A stretch of DNA of 64,000 nt from CAWFKS01 sp963816435 (GCA_963816435.1 CAWFKS010000010.1:1-64000); one strand, 5' to 3'. Positions 45,768-54,698 are shown, counted from the first letter of the stretch. Notes: a model not told the origin generated them from the sequence alone. Numbers and translations are program-made.

Positions 45768-46115
45768 ATGCGAAGTCGCAGTCTACATTCTGCGCTCAGG
45801 GGCGGCTCCGATTACACCGGCTGACCAGCGATCTCGGCCGCCGCGTCGGGAGCACAAGCCGGACTCATGACGGCTACACCGCAAGGCGCCGTCCCGTAGA
45901 ACTGGTCTGTCACGGGAACCTATGACCGGATCGTCGACGCCATCGCACGCGAGCGGCAGATCAAGCGGTGGCGCCGGGCCAAGATGGAAGCGCTGATCCG
46001 CTACGCCTACGCAGCACTGCCTGAACTGTCGAGACACCGGCAGGGCTCCACGCTACGTGAAGCGTGGCCGCCTGGCTCAGGCGAAACCCAAATCCCGCGC
46101 TTCCGCTCGGGATGA
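45768..46115 (+). pseudogene. GIY-YIG nuclease-like gene remnant
   Basis: Reading across several frames gives a recognisable single-domain GIY-YIG protein: EVAVYILRS, then GGSDYTG, LTSDLGRRVG, THDGYTARRRPVELVW, and finally the uninterrupted YDRIVDAIARERQIKRWRRA, followed by KMEALI. The usual family pattern is VYIL...YIG-T-DL-RR--EH...A--RE-Q-KKW-R. At least four indels between 45795 and 45910 destroy the frame, so no intact protein can be made. Only the C-terminal piece (45912-46115) is open. It is the only coding trace in the long hisS-tag gap. Either a decayed gene or another badly sequenced stretch. Confidence 0.6.
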
Positions 46116-46190
46116 CGAGCCGCATCTGGTGCCTCGCGACAGTCGCAGTGCCGGCTGGTCGATGCGCCAGGCGGCCGCCTCCCGTACCGC

Positions 46191-46826
46191 CTACGGCCGC
46201 ACGAACTTTGCGCGTTCGTCCTCGACCACCTGTCGGAACGCGCAGCCCTCGATGTGGTCGTTGACCATGCCCATCGCCTGCATGAAGGCGTAGACCGTGG
46301 TCGGGCCGACGAAGGACCAGCCGCGCTTCTTCAAGGCCTTCGACAGTTTCACCGAGGCTTCCGTCGTCGGGTTGGCAACGATCGTGGCGTGGTCCACCGC
46401 GTCGGGACGGTCGTCGGGATGCGGCTCGAACGACCAGAAGAAATGCGCCAGCGAGCCCTGTTCCCCGGCAAGCTCCACCGCGCGCCGGGCATTGTTGTAG
46501 ACGGAGGCGATCTTGCCGCGATGGCGGATGATGCCGGCGTTCTGCAGGTTGCGCTCGACGTCGGCATCCCCGCACGAGGCCAGGCGCGCGAAGTCGAAAT
46601 TGTCGAAGGCTTCGCGGAAATTCTCGCGCTTCCTGAGGATGGTCAGCCACGACAGCCCGGCCTGGAAACCTTCCAGGCACAGTTTCTCGAACAGGCGGCG
46701 GTCGTCGGAGACCGGCCTTCCCCACTCGGTGTCGTGGTAGTGCCGGTAGTCGTCGAGACCGCCGTGCCAGGCGCAGCGCACCACGCCGTCTTCGCCGCGG
46801 ATCAGGCCCGCCGCCTCGCTTTCCAT
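46191..46826 (-). CDS. tag: DNA-3-methyladenine glycosylase I
   Basis: A 211-residue base-excision repair enzyme removing 3-methyladenine. It has the characteristic CAWHGGLDDYRHYHDTEWGR start, LCLEGFQAGLSWLTILRKR, and a helix-hairpin-helix-like core. The zinc-snap residues are partly visible (Cys18 and His22 at the N-terminus, His near the C-terminus in NDHIEGCAFR). Start ATG 46826. Monocistronic. Confidence 0.95.
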   Translation of the reverse strand: MESEAAGLIRGEDGVVRCAWHGGLDDYRHYHDTEWGRPVSDDRRLFEKLCLEGFQAGLSWLTILRKRENFREAFDNFDFARLASCGDADVERNLQNAGIIRHRGKIASVYNNARRAVELAGEQGSLAHFFWSFEPHPDDRPDAVDHATIVANPTTEASVKLSKALKKRGWSFVGPTTVYAFMQAMGMVNDHIEGCAFRQVVEDERAKFVRP

Positions 46827-47039
46827 CGTCGTTAACCGCCTGTTGGCCGGGATTCATGCCGCCTTTACCAGATTCGGGAACCAGCCGGTAACCACACCGA
46901 AATCTTTCCTGACAATCCGGCATTTTATCGATCGCGATTCACCATTTTCTGGCGGCGGCGGGGCGAACGTGCGGGCAAGCGACGCGTTGTTCCGTGTCTT
47001 CTGGTTCCCGTTTTTGGCGAAATGTTGCGAGTACGTCCG

Positions 47040-47828
47040 ATGCGAATTTTCCCGATCCTTCTTGCCGCCGCCGCGGCGGCACTGTTCAGCGTTCCGGGCG
47101 CCGGCGCCAACGAGCGCTACGGCAACCGGCCGCCGCTGGTGGTGAGCCCCGACCTGTCCGCGCCCTGGGTGCTGCAGCTTCGCCGCGTGCCCGAGGGTGC
47201 GCGCCGGCCGGCCGCCGCCCGCGACCTGCCGCGCGGCCTCACCGTGCGCGTGGCGCCGCCGGAGGCGCGGGTCACCCGCGCGCCGGCGCCGCAATACGGC
47301 CGGGCGCCGGTGCAGACGGTCTCGGCCGCCGCCGCGGCCAACGCCGCCGCCGCGCACCGCGAGATGCACATGGACCCGGTCTACCTGCCGCGCGTGGTCG
47401 ACTACAGCGGCCCTGAAAAGCCCGGCACCATCATCATCGACACGACGCGCAACTTCCTGTTCCTGATCGAGAAGGGCGGCAAGGCGCGCCGCTACGGCGT
47501 CGGCACCGGCAAGCCCGGCTTCGAGTGGGCCGGCACGCACCGGGTGACCCAGAAGCGCGAATGGCCGGACTGGACGCCGCCGGCCGAGATGATCACGCGC
47601 GAGGCGAAGAAGGGCCACGTCCTGCCCGCCCACATGGAAGGGGGCGTGTCCAACCCGCTCGGCGCGCGCGCGCTCTATCTCGGCTCCACGCTCTACCGCA
47701 TCCACGGCACCAACGCGCCGTGGACGATCGGCCACCACGTCTCCTCGGGCTGCATAAGGATGCGCAACGAGGACGTGATGGACCTCTACAACCGCGTCGA
47801 CGTCGGCACGAAGGTGGTGGTCATCTGA
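47040..47828 (+). CDS. L,D-transpeptidase (YkuD domain)
   Basis: A 262-residue secreted peptidoglycan cross-linking enzyme. The signal peptide (RIFPILLAAAAAALFSVPGAGA) is followed by an alanine/arginine/proline-rich region to about residue 110, then the YkuD fold: TIIIDTTRNFLFLIEKGGKA, RYGVGTGKPGF and the catalytic HGTNAPWTIGHHVSSGCIRM, where Cys is the nucleophile. ATG 47040 is the natural start of the signal peptide. Start and stop are intact; stand-alone gene. Confidence 0.93.
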   Translation: MRIFPILLAAAAAALFSVPGAGANERYGNRPPLVVSPDLSAPWVLQLRRVPEGARRPAAARDLPRGLTVRVAPPEARVTRAPAPQYGRAPVQTVSAAAAANAAAAHREMHMDPVYLPRVVDYSGPEKPGTIIIDTTRNFLFLIEKGGKARRYGVGTGKPGFEWAGTHRVTQKREWPDWTPPAEMITREAKKGHVLPAHMEGGVSNPLGARALYLGSTLYRIHGTNAPWTIGHHVSSGCIRMRNEDVMDLYNRVDVGTKVVVI

Positions 47829-47990
47829 GAGTTTTCGGGGGACGGGCCGGCCGCGAGGGGGCGGCCGGATCGTCGCGAAGCGGCACGGCGCGGGGAACCT
47901 CTGGCCCCGCGCCGTTTCGCTTTCGTGGGTTTCGGGAACGGTCGAACGTGCAGCGGCGGCGAAGAGAGCCGGAAATTTCCGTGAACGCGC

Positions 47991-49325
47991 CTATTCGGCC
48001 GCTTCCAGCGTCCTCGCGGAGCGCGGCTCCAGCCCGGCAGGCGCCGGCCCGCCATAGGCCCAGTCGAGCAGTTCGACCGTGTGCAGCACGCGCAGATTCG
48101 AGCCCGAGGCGATCTGCGTGATGCAGCCGATATTGCCGGTGGCGACGATTTCCGCGCCGGTGGCCTTGATGTTCCTCACCTTGCGGTCACGCAGCCGCGT
48201 CGCGATCTCCGGCTGCATGATGTTGTAGGTGCCGGCCGAGCCGCAGCACAGATGCCCCTCGCGCGGCTCCGCCACGATGAAGCCGGCGCGTTTCAGAAGC
48301 TCCTTCGGCTGGCGCGTGATGCGCTGCCCGTGCTGCATGGAGCAGGCCGAATGATAGGCGACCGCCAGCCCCGGCTCGATGGCCGGCGCGGGAAGATTTT
48401 GGCCCGCGAGATATTCGGTGATGTCCTTTGCCATCGCCGAGACCTTCGCGGCCTTCTCCGCATAGGCCGGATCGGTGCGCAGCATGAAGCCGTAATCCTT
48501 GATCGTCGTGCCGCAGCCCGATGCCGTGATGATTATCGCGTCGAGCCCTTCGGCGTCGGCCGTCCTCGTCCATACGTCGACATTGTTGCGCGCCTGCGCG
48601 AGCGCCTGGTCCTCCTTGCCCATGTGATGGACGAGCGCGCCGCAACAGCCCTCGCCCTCGGGCACCACCACCTCGACGCCGAGCCGGGTCAACAGCCGCA
48701 CGGTCGCCTCGTTGATGGCCGGATCGAGCACCGATTGCGCGCAGCCGGTGAGCAGCGCGACGCGCCCGCGCCTTTCGCCTTTCGCCGCGTGCACCGCCGG
48801 CTTGTTGACGGCGGCATCCTTCGGCAACGATTGCGGGGCGAGCTTCAGCATCGCCGCCAGCGGGCGCAGCGGCCGGATCGCCGCGAACAGCCCGGCGAAG
48901 GGACGCCCGATGCGCGCCAGGCCGAGCGCGCTCCTGAACCGGGCGGGATAGGGCAGCACCGAAGCCAAAAGGGCGCGGATCGCCCGGTCGGCGAGCGGCC
49001 GGCGATAGGTCTTCTCGATATGGGCGCGGGCGTGGTCGACCAGGTGCATGTAGTTGACGCCCGACGGGCAGGTGGTCATGCAGGCGAGGCACGACAGGCA
49101 GCGGTCGATATGGGTGACGACCTGGGCGTCGGCGGCGCGCCCGGCCTCCAGCATGTCCTTGATCAGGTAGATGCGCCCGCGCGGCGAATCCAGCTCGTTG
49201 CCGAGCGTCACGTAGGTCGGGCAGGTCGCCGTGCAGAAGCCGCAATGCACGCATTTGCGCAGGATCTGCTCGGATTCGGCGACATCCGGATCGGCAAGCT
49301 GCGCCAGGGAGAAGGAGGTTTGCAT
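47991..49325 (-). CDS. glcF: Glycolate oxidase iron-sulfur subunit
   Basis: A 444-residue subunit carrying two 4Fe-4S clusters (CVHCGFCTATCPTY and CLSCLACMTTCPSGV near the N-terminus) and two CCG domains (GEGCCGALVHHMG; EGHLCCGSAGTYN). It passes electrons from the flavin subunits GlcD and GlcE during oxidation of glycolate to glyoxylate. It is last in the minus-strand run glcD ... glcE ... glcF and starts 7 bp after the DUF5615 toxin-like gene. Confidence 0.95.
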   Translation of the reverse strand: MQTSFSLAQLADPDVAESEQILRKCVHCGFCTATCPTYVTLGNELDSPRGRIYLIKDMLEAGRAADAQVVTHIDRCLSCLACMTTCPSGVNYMHLVDHARAHIEKTYRRPLADRAIRALLASVLPYPARFRSALGLARIGRPFAGLFAAIRPLRPLAAMLKLAPQSLPKDAAVNKPAVHAAKGERRGRVALLTGCAQSVLDPAINEATVRLLTRLGVEVVVPEGEGCCGALVHHMGKEDQALAQARNNVDVWTRTADAEGLDAIIITASGCGTTIKDYGFMLRTDPAYAEKAAKVSAMAKDITEYLAGQNLPAPAIEPGLAVAYHSACSMQHGQRITRQPKELLKRAGFIVAEPREGHLCCGSAGTYNIMQPEIATRLRDRKVRNIKATGAEIVATGNIGCITQIASGSNLRVLHTVELLDWAYGGPAPAGLEPRSARTLEAAE

Positions 49326-49332
49326 GATTCAG

Positions 49333-49665
49333 TCAGGGCCCAGGGCGGGCCGCACGATCGAAGCGTCGCCTGAACGCGCAAGCCCGGACCGCGTCCGCGA
49401 CGAGACCGGCGATCGCTACAAGATGGGGCAGGTCCTGAAAAGGCAGGACCACGACACCCAGCTTCCGGCCGGCAAGTTTCTGTTGCGACATCAGGTTCTT
49501 GTCCGTGGTGACGAGGCAGTCGTAGCCCTGATCTTCGAGATGCGACAGTAATTCGCCGTTCTTCATTCCCTTCCATGCATTCGGAAAGGCGGCAACGTCA
49601 CATCCGTGCTGCGCCAAGTGTCGCTTCAAGTCCCTCGGCACGCTTTCGTCGAAGATCGGCCTCAT
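49333..49665 (-). CDS. DUF5615 PIN-like toxin protein
   Basis: A 110-residue protein with a PIN-like core: acidic pair in RPIFDESVPRDLKRHL (Asp5, Glu6), then GYDCLVTTDKNLMSQ (Asp in TTDKN), which are the metal-binding positions of DUF5615 proteins, presumed ribonuclease toxins. The ATG overlaps the stop of the DUF433 gene (ATGA), the usual pairing. The module stands inside the glc operon immediately upstream of glcF. Confidence 0.82.
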   Translation of the reverse strand: MRPIFDESVPRDLKRHLAQHGCDVAAFPNAWKGMKNGELLSHLEDQGYDCLVTTDKNLMSQQKLAGRKLGVVVLPFQDLPHLVAIAGLVADAVRACAFRRRFDRAARPGP

Positions 49666-49886
49666 GCGGCTGTGGGCAGCCTGGCGATCAGATCCTCCGA
49701 CGCGAGTTTCAGAACCGCCTCCACCTGAGCGCGTTCCACGGTCGGGAAGTTCTCGAGGAAATCATCCAGCGACATTCCCGCCGCGAGGTTATCGAACAAC
49801 GCTTCCACCGGAACCCGCGTGCCCTTGAAGACCACCGCGCCCGACACGACCTCCGGGTCGGAACTCAAAACGTCGGATATCTTCAT
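49662..49886 (-). CDS. DUF433 antitoxin-like protein
   Basis: A 74-residue protein from the ATG at 49886 (KISDVLSSDPEVVSGAVVFK). It has the DUF433 pattern DPEVVSGAVVFKGTRVPVEA and DFLENFPTVERAQVEAVL, a helix-turn-helix-like fold used by antitoxins partnered with DUF5615 toxins. Co-translated with the following toxin gene. Confidence 0.85.
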   Translation of the reverse strand: MKISDVLSSDPEVVSGAVVFKGTRVPVEALFDNLAAGMSLDDFLENFPTVERAQVEAVLKLASEDLIARLPTAA

Positions 49887-49930
49887 GACACGCTCCTTGT
49901 TCGGCACGGGGGCTCGCCTGAAACCCCGCG

Positions 49931-50338
49931 CTACAGCATCCAGCTCTGCGGGTTCTTGATCGGCTCGCCCCTGCTGACCGCCTGCAGGCCGACGATGCAG
50001 CGCACGATGAACCAGATCGCCACCGCGATGCCGAGCAGGAAGCCGATGACCACGAGCATCAGCAGCACCGAAACCACCGTGCCGAGCACGGCGATCCAGA
50101 AGGTGCGGATCGCCCAGGTGTAGTGCGTCTCGATCCAGCCGCCGTCCTTGCCGCGGTTGATGTAGGCCATGACGATGCCGATCAGCGGCGTGATGCCGAC
50201 GATGAAGCCGACCAGATAGAGAATGTAGATCACCTGGATGTTGGTGACGCCCGGCTCCAGCCAGCGGTCGGTCTGGCGGTGCGGCTGGGCGGCCGGCTGC
50301 GGTTCGGGTGTCGGCGTCCCCGGGCCCTGGTCGGTCAT
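49931..50338 (-). CDS. DUF4870-like membrane protein
   Basis: A 135-residue protein with a proline/glutamine-rich N-terminal tail, then three to four hydrophobic segments (YILYLVGFIVGITPLIGIVM, TFWIAVLGTVVSVLLMLVV, LLGIAVAIWFIVRCIVGLQA) and the motif AYINRGKDGGWIETHYTWA. This is the DUF4870 / transmembrane protein family; role unknown. It lies between glcE and the DUF433-DUF5615 pair. Confidence 0.8.
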   Translation of the reverse strand: MTDQGPGTPTPEPQPAAQPHRQTDRWLEPGVTNIQVIYILYLVGFIVGITPLIGIVMAYINRGKDGGWIETHYTWAIRTFWIAVLGTVVSVLLMLVVIGFLLGIAVAIWFIVRCIVGLQAVSRGEPIKNPQSWML

Positions 50339-50386
50339 TGGCTCTGGTCTCCCCTCTGTTCGTGGCCGAAGATTACCACAGGCCGC

Positions 50387-51595
50387 TCAAAATCCCATCC
50401 GCCCGGGATTGAGGATGCCGTTCGGATCGAACTCGTGTCTGAGGCGGGCCGACAGCGAGGCGAGCGCGCCGCGCTGCGGCTGGAACACCGGAACGGCGGC
50501 GCGCAGATCGGGGGCGGCGCGCACCAGCGTGGCATGACCGCCGCCGAAACGGGCGACCAGCGCGCGCAGCGCCTCCGCCTCCGGCTCGCCGCTCTCGATG
50601 CGCATCCAGATCAGCCCGCCCTGCCAGTCGTAGAAGGCGTCGACGCCGGCATGGCGGCGGAAGGCGTCGAGCATCCGCCAGCCTTCAGACGGCGCCATCG
50701 AGACGCGCCACACCGGCTTGCTGGTGCCGTCGGCGAAGGGCGCGCAATCGCGGATTTCGGCCCACAGGGCGCGCGATTCGTCGACGCCGATCCGCTCCGC
50801 CTCGCCGGCCGGCGCCAGAAGCTCGGCCAGCATGCCGGCGCGGTAGTCCACCGACGGCGGCACCCCCTCTAGCCTGAGCAGCGTCGCCGCCTCCCAGCCG
50901 AAGGCGCCGCCCGCGACCTTGCTGGCCACGGTCGGCGGCAGGTGCGCGGCGGAGGAAACCTCCGCACTGGAGCCGACCGCGGCGGCCATCGCCAGCGCCG
51001 CCTGCTCGTCCTCCAGCCCCTTCAGCACGACGGTGACCTCGGTCTGCGCGGCCGGCAACACCTTGAAGGTGAGCCGGGTCGCGACCGCGAGCGTGCCCCA
51101 CGAGCCGGCGAGCCCCTTGGAGAGATCGTAGCCGGTGACGTTCTTGACCACGCGCCCGCCGGACTTGAACGCCTCGCCGCGCCCCGACACAGCCTCGATG
51201 CCGAGCGCGTGGTCGCGCGCCGCGCCGGCCTTCAAGCGCCGCGGGCCGGACAGGTTCGCGGCGTAGACGCCGCCGATCGTGGCGTGGCCAGGCTCGCCGC
51301 CGAGCAGCGGCCCGTAGTCGATCGGCTCGAAGGCGAGTTCCTGGCGATTGTCGGCAAGCAGCGCCTGGATCTCGGCGAGCGGCGTGCCGGCGTAGGCGGA
51401 CAGCACCAGCTCGTCGGGCTCGTAGAGCGCGATGCCGGAGAGGCCGGAGAGATCGAGCAGATGCTCGGTCTGCGCCGGCGCGCCGATGCCGCGTTTGGTG
51501 CCGTGGCCGACGATCTCCAGCGGCGTCTCCTCGGCCGCCGCCCAGGCGACGACCTCGCGGACCTCGTCGGCGGTTGTGGGCGTGAAGGTGGTCAT
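50387..51595 (-). CDS. glcE: Glycolate oxidase FAD-binding subunit GlcE
   Basis: A 402-residue FAD-binding (PCMH-type) protein: FTPTTADEVREVVAWAA at the start, then GATIGGVYAANLSGPRRL and the C-terminal RLRHEFDPNGILNPGRMGF, as in GlcE. Second flavin subunit of glycolate dehydrogenase. Its ATG overlaps the stop codon of the PIN toxin gene, so translation of glcE is coupled to a toxin gene. Confidence 0.95.
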   Translation of the reverse strand: MTTFTPTTADEVREVVAWAAAEETPLEIVGHGTKRGIGAPAQTEHLLDLSGLSGIALYEPDELVLSAYAGTPLAEIQALLADNRQELAFEPIDYGPLLGGEPGHATIGGVYAANLSGPRRLKAGAARDHALGIEAVSGRGEAFKSGGRVVKNVTGYDLSKGLAGSWGTLAVATRLTFKVLPAAQTEVTVVLKGLEDEQAALAMAAAVGSSAEVSSAAHLPPTVASKVAGGAFGWEAATLLRLEGVPPSVDYRAGMLAELLAPAGEAERIGVDESRALWAEIRDCAPFADGTSKPVWRVSMAPSEGWRMLDAFRRHAGVDAFYDWQGGLIWMRIESGEPEAEALRALVARFGGGHATLVRAAPDLRAAVPVFQPQRGALASLSARLRHEFDPNGILNPGRMGF

Positions 51596-51999
51596 GTGAC
51601 GGAATCCGGGTGACGTGCGGCAATGCCGATGCCGTCGAGCCGCGCAACGGCCTTGCGGTCGAACGACACGAAGACGTCGGCGCCCATCGAGGCACCCGCG
51701 CTGGCGATCGCCCCGTCGGCGAAGTCTCCGCCCGCATCGAGCAGGCGCAGCCCAGCCGCGACAGAAGTCTCATCGAAAACCACGTTGCCCCTGCTGGCGA
51801 TCCCCCGGATCGATTGAGCAATCTTGCCGCGCGGCAGACCGTAGACACTGTCCAGAACCCAGGCGAACTCGCACAGGCACGGCAGCGGGATGAAGACCGC
51901 TTCCGCCGCCTCGACCAGATCGAGAGCCGCCTGCGCCTGGACCGCATCGTCGCGGACGATGATCCGCACCAGAATATTGGTGTCGGCAGTGATCCTCAC
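51592..51999 (-). CDS. PIN domain toxin (VapC-like)
   Basis: A 135-residue PIN-domain protein starting at GTG 51999 (RITADTNILVRIIVRDD). The metal-binding acidic residues are in TADTNIL (Asp), CEFAWVL (Glu), GDFADGAIA (Asp) and FVSFDRKAV (Asp). PIN toxins are Mg-dependent RNases. The start overlaps the antitoxin stop (GTGA) and its stop overlaps glcE (ATGA). It appears intact. Confidence 0.87.
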   Translation of the reverse strand: MRITADTNILVRIIVRDDAVQAQAALDLVEAAEAVFIPLPCLCEFAWVLDSVYGLPRGKIAQSIRGIASRGNVVFDETSVAAGLRLLDAGGDFADGAIASAGASMGADVFVSFDRKAVARLDGIGIAARHPDSVT

Positions 52000-52250
52000 T
52001 TCAGCAACCCGGCCCAACCCTTGCGCGTCGCTTCGTTGATCTCCTCGATCGTGGCGACCTTGTCGGTCTGCCCCGCCAGCATTCCGTAGACTTCGGCCCA
52101 CGTCCCCTTCGGCCGCGCGGCCTTAACGGCCAGCTGGCCATCGGGCAAGGCATCGACCTCGATCTTCTGGCCCGGCTTTACCCCAAGGTGCTGCAGCAGC
52201 TCCTTCTTGAGAGTCACCTGGCCCTTGGCGGTTACTGTCAGCGTCGTCAT
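51996..52250 (-). CDS. AbrB-type antitoxin
   Basis: An 84-residue antitoxin with the swapped-hairpin AbrB/MazE N-terminus (TLTVTAKGQVTLKKELLQHL, GVKPGQKIEVD) and a C-terminal toxin-binding part. ATG 52250 is used, as the conserved domain begins there. It precedes the PIN toxin, and the palindrome at 52275-52300 just upstream is probably its operator. Confidence 0.88.
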   Translation of the reverse strand: MTTLTVTAKGQVTLKKELLQHLGVKPGQKIEVDALPDGQLAVKAARPKGTWAEVYGMLAGQTDKVATIEEINEATRKGWAGLLK

Positions 52251-52274
52251 TTCGCGCTCCATCTCCGGACCTCA

Positions 52275-52300
52275 AAAGTAAGGCAGTTTTGCCTTACTTT
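52275..52300. promoter_or_regulatory. Palindromic operator of the AbrB-PIN module
   Basis: Perfect 11-bp inverted repeat AAAGTAAGGCA / TGCCTTACTTT with a 4-bp centre, 25-50 bp upstream of the antitoxin start and just after glcD. Its position fits an antitoxin autoregulation site. It would also place a regulated promoter in the middle of the glc operon. Confidence 0.7.
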
Positions 52301-52311
52301 CAAGGAAACCC

Positions 52312-53808
52312 TCAGAATCTCGGGATGTCGGGAAACGGCATCTCGCCGCGGTGAATGTGCATGCGGCCGAGCTCGGCGCAGCGGCGGAGCTGCGGAAACA
52401 CTTTTCCGGGATTGAGCAGATGGTTGGGGTCGAAGGCGCATTTCACCCGCATCTGCTGGTCGAGGTCGATGTCGGTGAAGACTTCCGGCATCAGGTCGCG
52501 CTTTTCCACCCCCACCCCGTGCTCGCCGGTCAGCACCCCGCCGACCTCCACGCACAGCCGCAATATGTCGGCGCCGAAGGCCTCCGCCGCGTCGAGTTCG
52601 CCGGGCTTGTTGGCGTCGTAGAGGATGAGCGGGTGCAGGTTGCCGTCGCCGGCGTGGAAGACGTTGGCGACGCCGAGCCCGTATTTCTCCGACAGCGCCT
52701 GCATGCCCGAGAGCACGCGCGGCAGCTCCTTGCGCGGGATCGTGCCGTCCATGCAGTAATAGTCGGGCGAGATGCGGCCGACGGCGGGGAACGCCGCCTT
52801 GCGTCCGGCCCAGAAGGTCAGCCTTTCCTCGTCCGAGTTCGACACGCGGCTTTCCGTGCAGCCGTTCTTCGCGGCGATCGACCTGACCTGGTCGATCAGA
52901 TGGTCGCACTCGACCTCCGGCCCGTCGAGCTCGACGATCAGCAGCGCCTCGACGTCGAGCGGATAACCGGCATGAACGAAGTCCTCCGCCGCGCGGATCG
53001 CCGGCCCGTCCATCATCTCCATGCCGGCGGGGATGATGCCGGCGCCGATGATGTCGGCCACGCACTGGCCGGCCGCCTCGCTGGAGGGGAAGCCGACCAG
53101 CATGGCGCGCGCCGTCTCCGGCTTCTTGAGGATGCGCACCGTCACCTCGGTGACGACGCCGAGCAGGCCTTCGGATCCCGTCATCAGGCCGAGCAGATCG
53201 TAGCCCTCGGCGTCGAGATGCCTGCCGCCGAGGCGCACCACCTCGCCGTTCATCAGCACCATCTCGATGCCGAGCACGTTGTTGGTGGTCAGCCCGTATT
53301 TCAGGCAGTGCACGCCGCCGGAATTCTCCGCCACGTTGCCGCCGATCGAACAGGCGATCTGCGAGGAGGGATCGGGCGCGTAGTAGAACCCCTCCTGCTC
53401 GACCGCCGTGGTGATGCCGAGATTGGTGACGCCCGGCTGGGCGACGACGACGCGGTTGGCGTAGTCGATATCGAGAATGCGGTTGAACCGGCTCATGACG
53501 AGCAGCACGGCGTCGACGAGCGGCAGCGCGCCGCCCGACAGCGAGGTGCCGGAACCGCGCGGCACGACACGAATCGAGCGTTCGTCGCAATATTTGAGGA
53601 TGCGGGAAACCTGCTCGACCGTTTCGGGCAGCACCACGACCAGCGGCAGCGCGCGATAGGCGGTCAGCCCGTCGGTCTCGAAGGCGCGCATCTCGCGCAC
53701 CGTCTCGACCACGCCCTCGCCGGGCACGATGGTGCGCATGTCGGCGACGATCTCGGCGCGCCGCGACAGCGTCGCCTCGTCGGGTTTCGGCATGACGGGT
53801 CCGGACAT
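52312..53808 (-). CDS. glcD: Glycolate oxidase FAD subunit GlcD
   Basis: A 498-residue flavoprotein (FAD_binding_4 plus C-terminal FAD-oxidase domain). It shows VVPRGSGTSLSGGALPL and GGNVAENSGGVHCLKYG around the FAD site, the YYCMDGTIPRKELPRVL and AGDGNLHPLILYD segments (metal/substrate His), and VGVEKRDLMPEVF. Catalytic subunit of glycolate or D-lactate type oxidation. First gene of the glc run; the AbrB-PIN pair follows it. Confidence 0.95.
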   Translation of the reverse strand: MSGPVMPKPDEATLSRRAEIVADMRTIVPGEGVVETVREMRAFETDGLTAYRALPLVVVLPETVEQVSRILKYCDERSIRVVPRGSGTSLSGGALPLVDAVLLVMSRFNRILDIDYANRVVVAQPGVTNLGITTAVEQEGFYYAPDPSSQIACSIGGNVAENSGGVHCLKYGLTTNNVLGIEMVLMNGEVVRLGGRHLDAEGYDLLGLMTGSEGLLGVVTEVTVRILKKPETARAMLVGFPSSEAAGQCVADIIGAGIIPAGMEMMDGPAIRAAEDFVHAGYPLDVEALLIVELDGPEVECDHLIDQVRSIAAKNGCTESRVSNSDEERLTFWAGRKAAFPAVGRISPDYYCMDGTIPRKELPRVLSGMQALSEKYGLGVANVFHAGDGNLHPLILYDANKPGELDAAEAFGADILRLCVEVGGVLTGEHGVGVEKRDLMPEVFTDIDLDQQMRVKCAFDPNHLLNPGKVFPQLRRCAELGRMHIHRGEMPFPDIPRF

Positions 53809-53927
53809 CGGGGCTCTCCATCGGTTGCCTGCGTCAGGCGGCCTGATAATAGTGGTCGCTTCGACCCGGGGATATTGAAAAATCGTCCCCGCCGGATACC
53901 CTGCCGCGACAAAAAGAGAGAAAAAGC

Positions 53928-54698
53928 TTGGAATTTCCGAAGGAAGGACCGCGCGTCGGCCTGTTCGTCACCTGCCTGGTCGACCTGTTCCGGCCGGCGG
54001 TGGGCTTCGCCGCCGTCAAGCTGATCGAGGATGCCGGCTGCACGGTCGGGGTTCCGGCCGCGCAGACCTGTTGCGGCCAGCCCGCCTACAATTCCGGCGA
54101 CCGGGCCGACACCCGCGCCATCGCCGAGAACACCATCCGCGCCTTCGAGGAATTCGACTACGTCGTGGCGCCGTCGGGATCGTGCGCGGGCATGCTGAAG
54201 AAGCATTATCCGACGCTGTTTGGCGACGACCCGGAGTGGCAGGCGCGGGCGAACGCGTTTTCGGCAAAGGTGCACGAGCTGGTGTCGTTCCTCACCGACG
54301 TTCTGGGTGTCGAGGAGGTGCAGGCGCGGCTGCCGGCGAGCGCCACCTATCACGATTCCTGTTCGGGCCTGCGCGAGCTCGGCATTCGCGAGCAGCCGCG
54401 CCGGCTGCTCAGGAGCGTCGAGGGGCTCGAGCTGAAGGAGATGGCCGACGCCGACGTCTGCTGCGGTTTCGGCGGCACGTTCTGCGTGAAATATTCCGAC
54501 GTCTCCAACGCCATCGTCACCAAGAAGACCGACCGGATCGAGGAGGCGGGCGCCGAGCTTCTGCTCGCCGGTGACCTCGGCTGCCTGATGAACATGGCCG
54601 GCAAGCTGAAGCGCGCCGGTTCTTCCGTCGAGACGCGGCACGTGGCCGAGGTTCTGGCCGGCATGACCGACACGCCGCCGATCGGCGGGAATGGGTGA
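53928..54698 (+). CDS. lutA: Lactate utilization protein A, (Fe-S)-binding
   Basis: A 256-residue CCG-domain protein starting at TTG 53928 after GAGAG. It has QTCCGQPAYNSGD and CCGFGGTFCVKYSD, the two CCG motifs of LutA, part of the LutABC L-lactate oxidation complex. Divergent from glcD. In most genomes lutB follows directly; here the AT-rich minus-strand gene 54703-55094 stands between lutA and lutB. Confidence 0.92.
   Translation: MEFPKEGPRVGLFVTCLVDLFRPAVGFAAVKLIEDAGCTVGVPAAQTCCGQPAYNSGDRADTRAIAENTIRAFEEFDYVVAPSGSCAGMLKKHYPTLFGDDPEWQARANAFSAKVHELVSFLTDVLGVEEVQARLPASATYHDSCSGLRELGIREQPRRLLRSVEGLELKEMADADVCCGFGGTFCVKYSDVSNAIVTKKTDRIEEAGAELLLAGDLGCLMNMAGKLKRAGSSVETRHVAEVLAGMTDTPPIGGNG

Noticed and set aside
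52351..54024. 557-codon forward frame opposite glcD
   Set aside because: Shadow of glcD; no domain or ribosome site.
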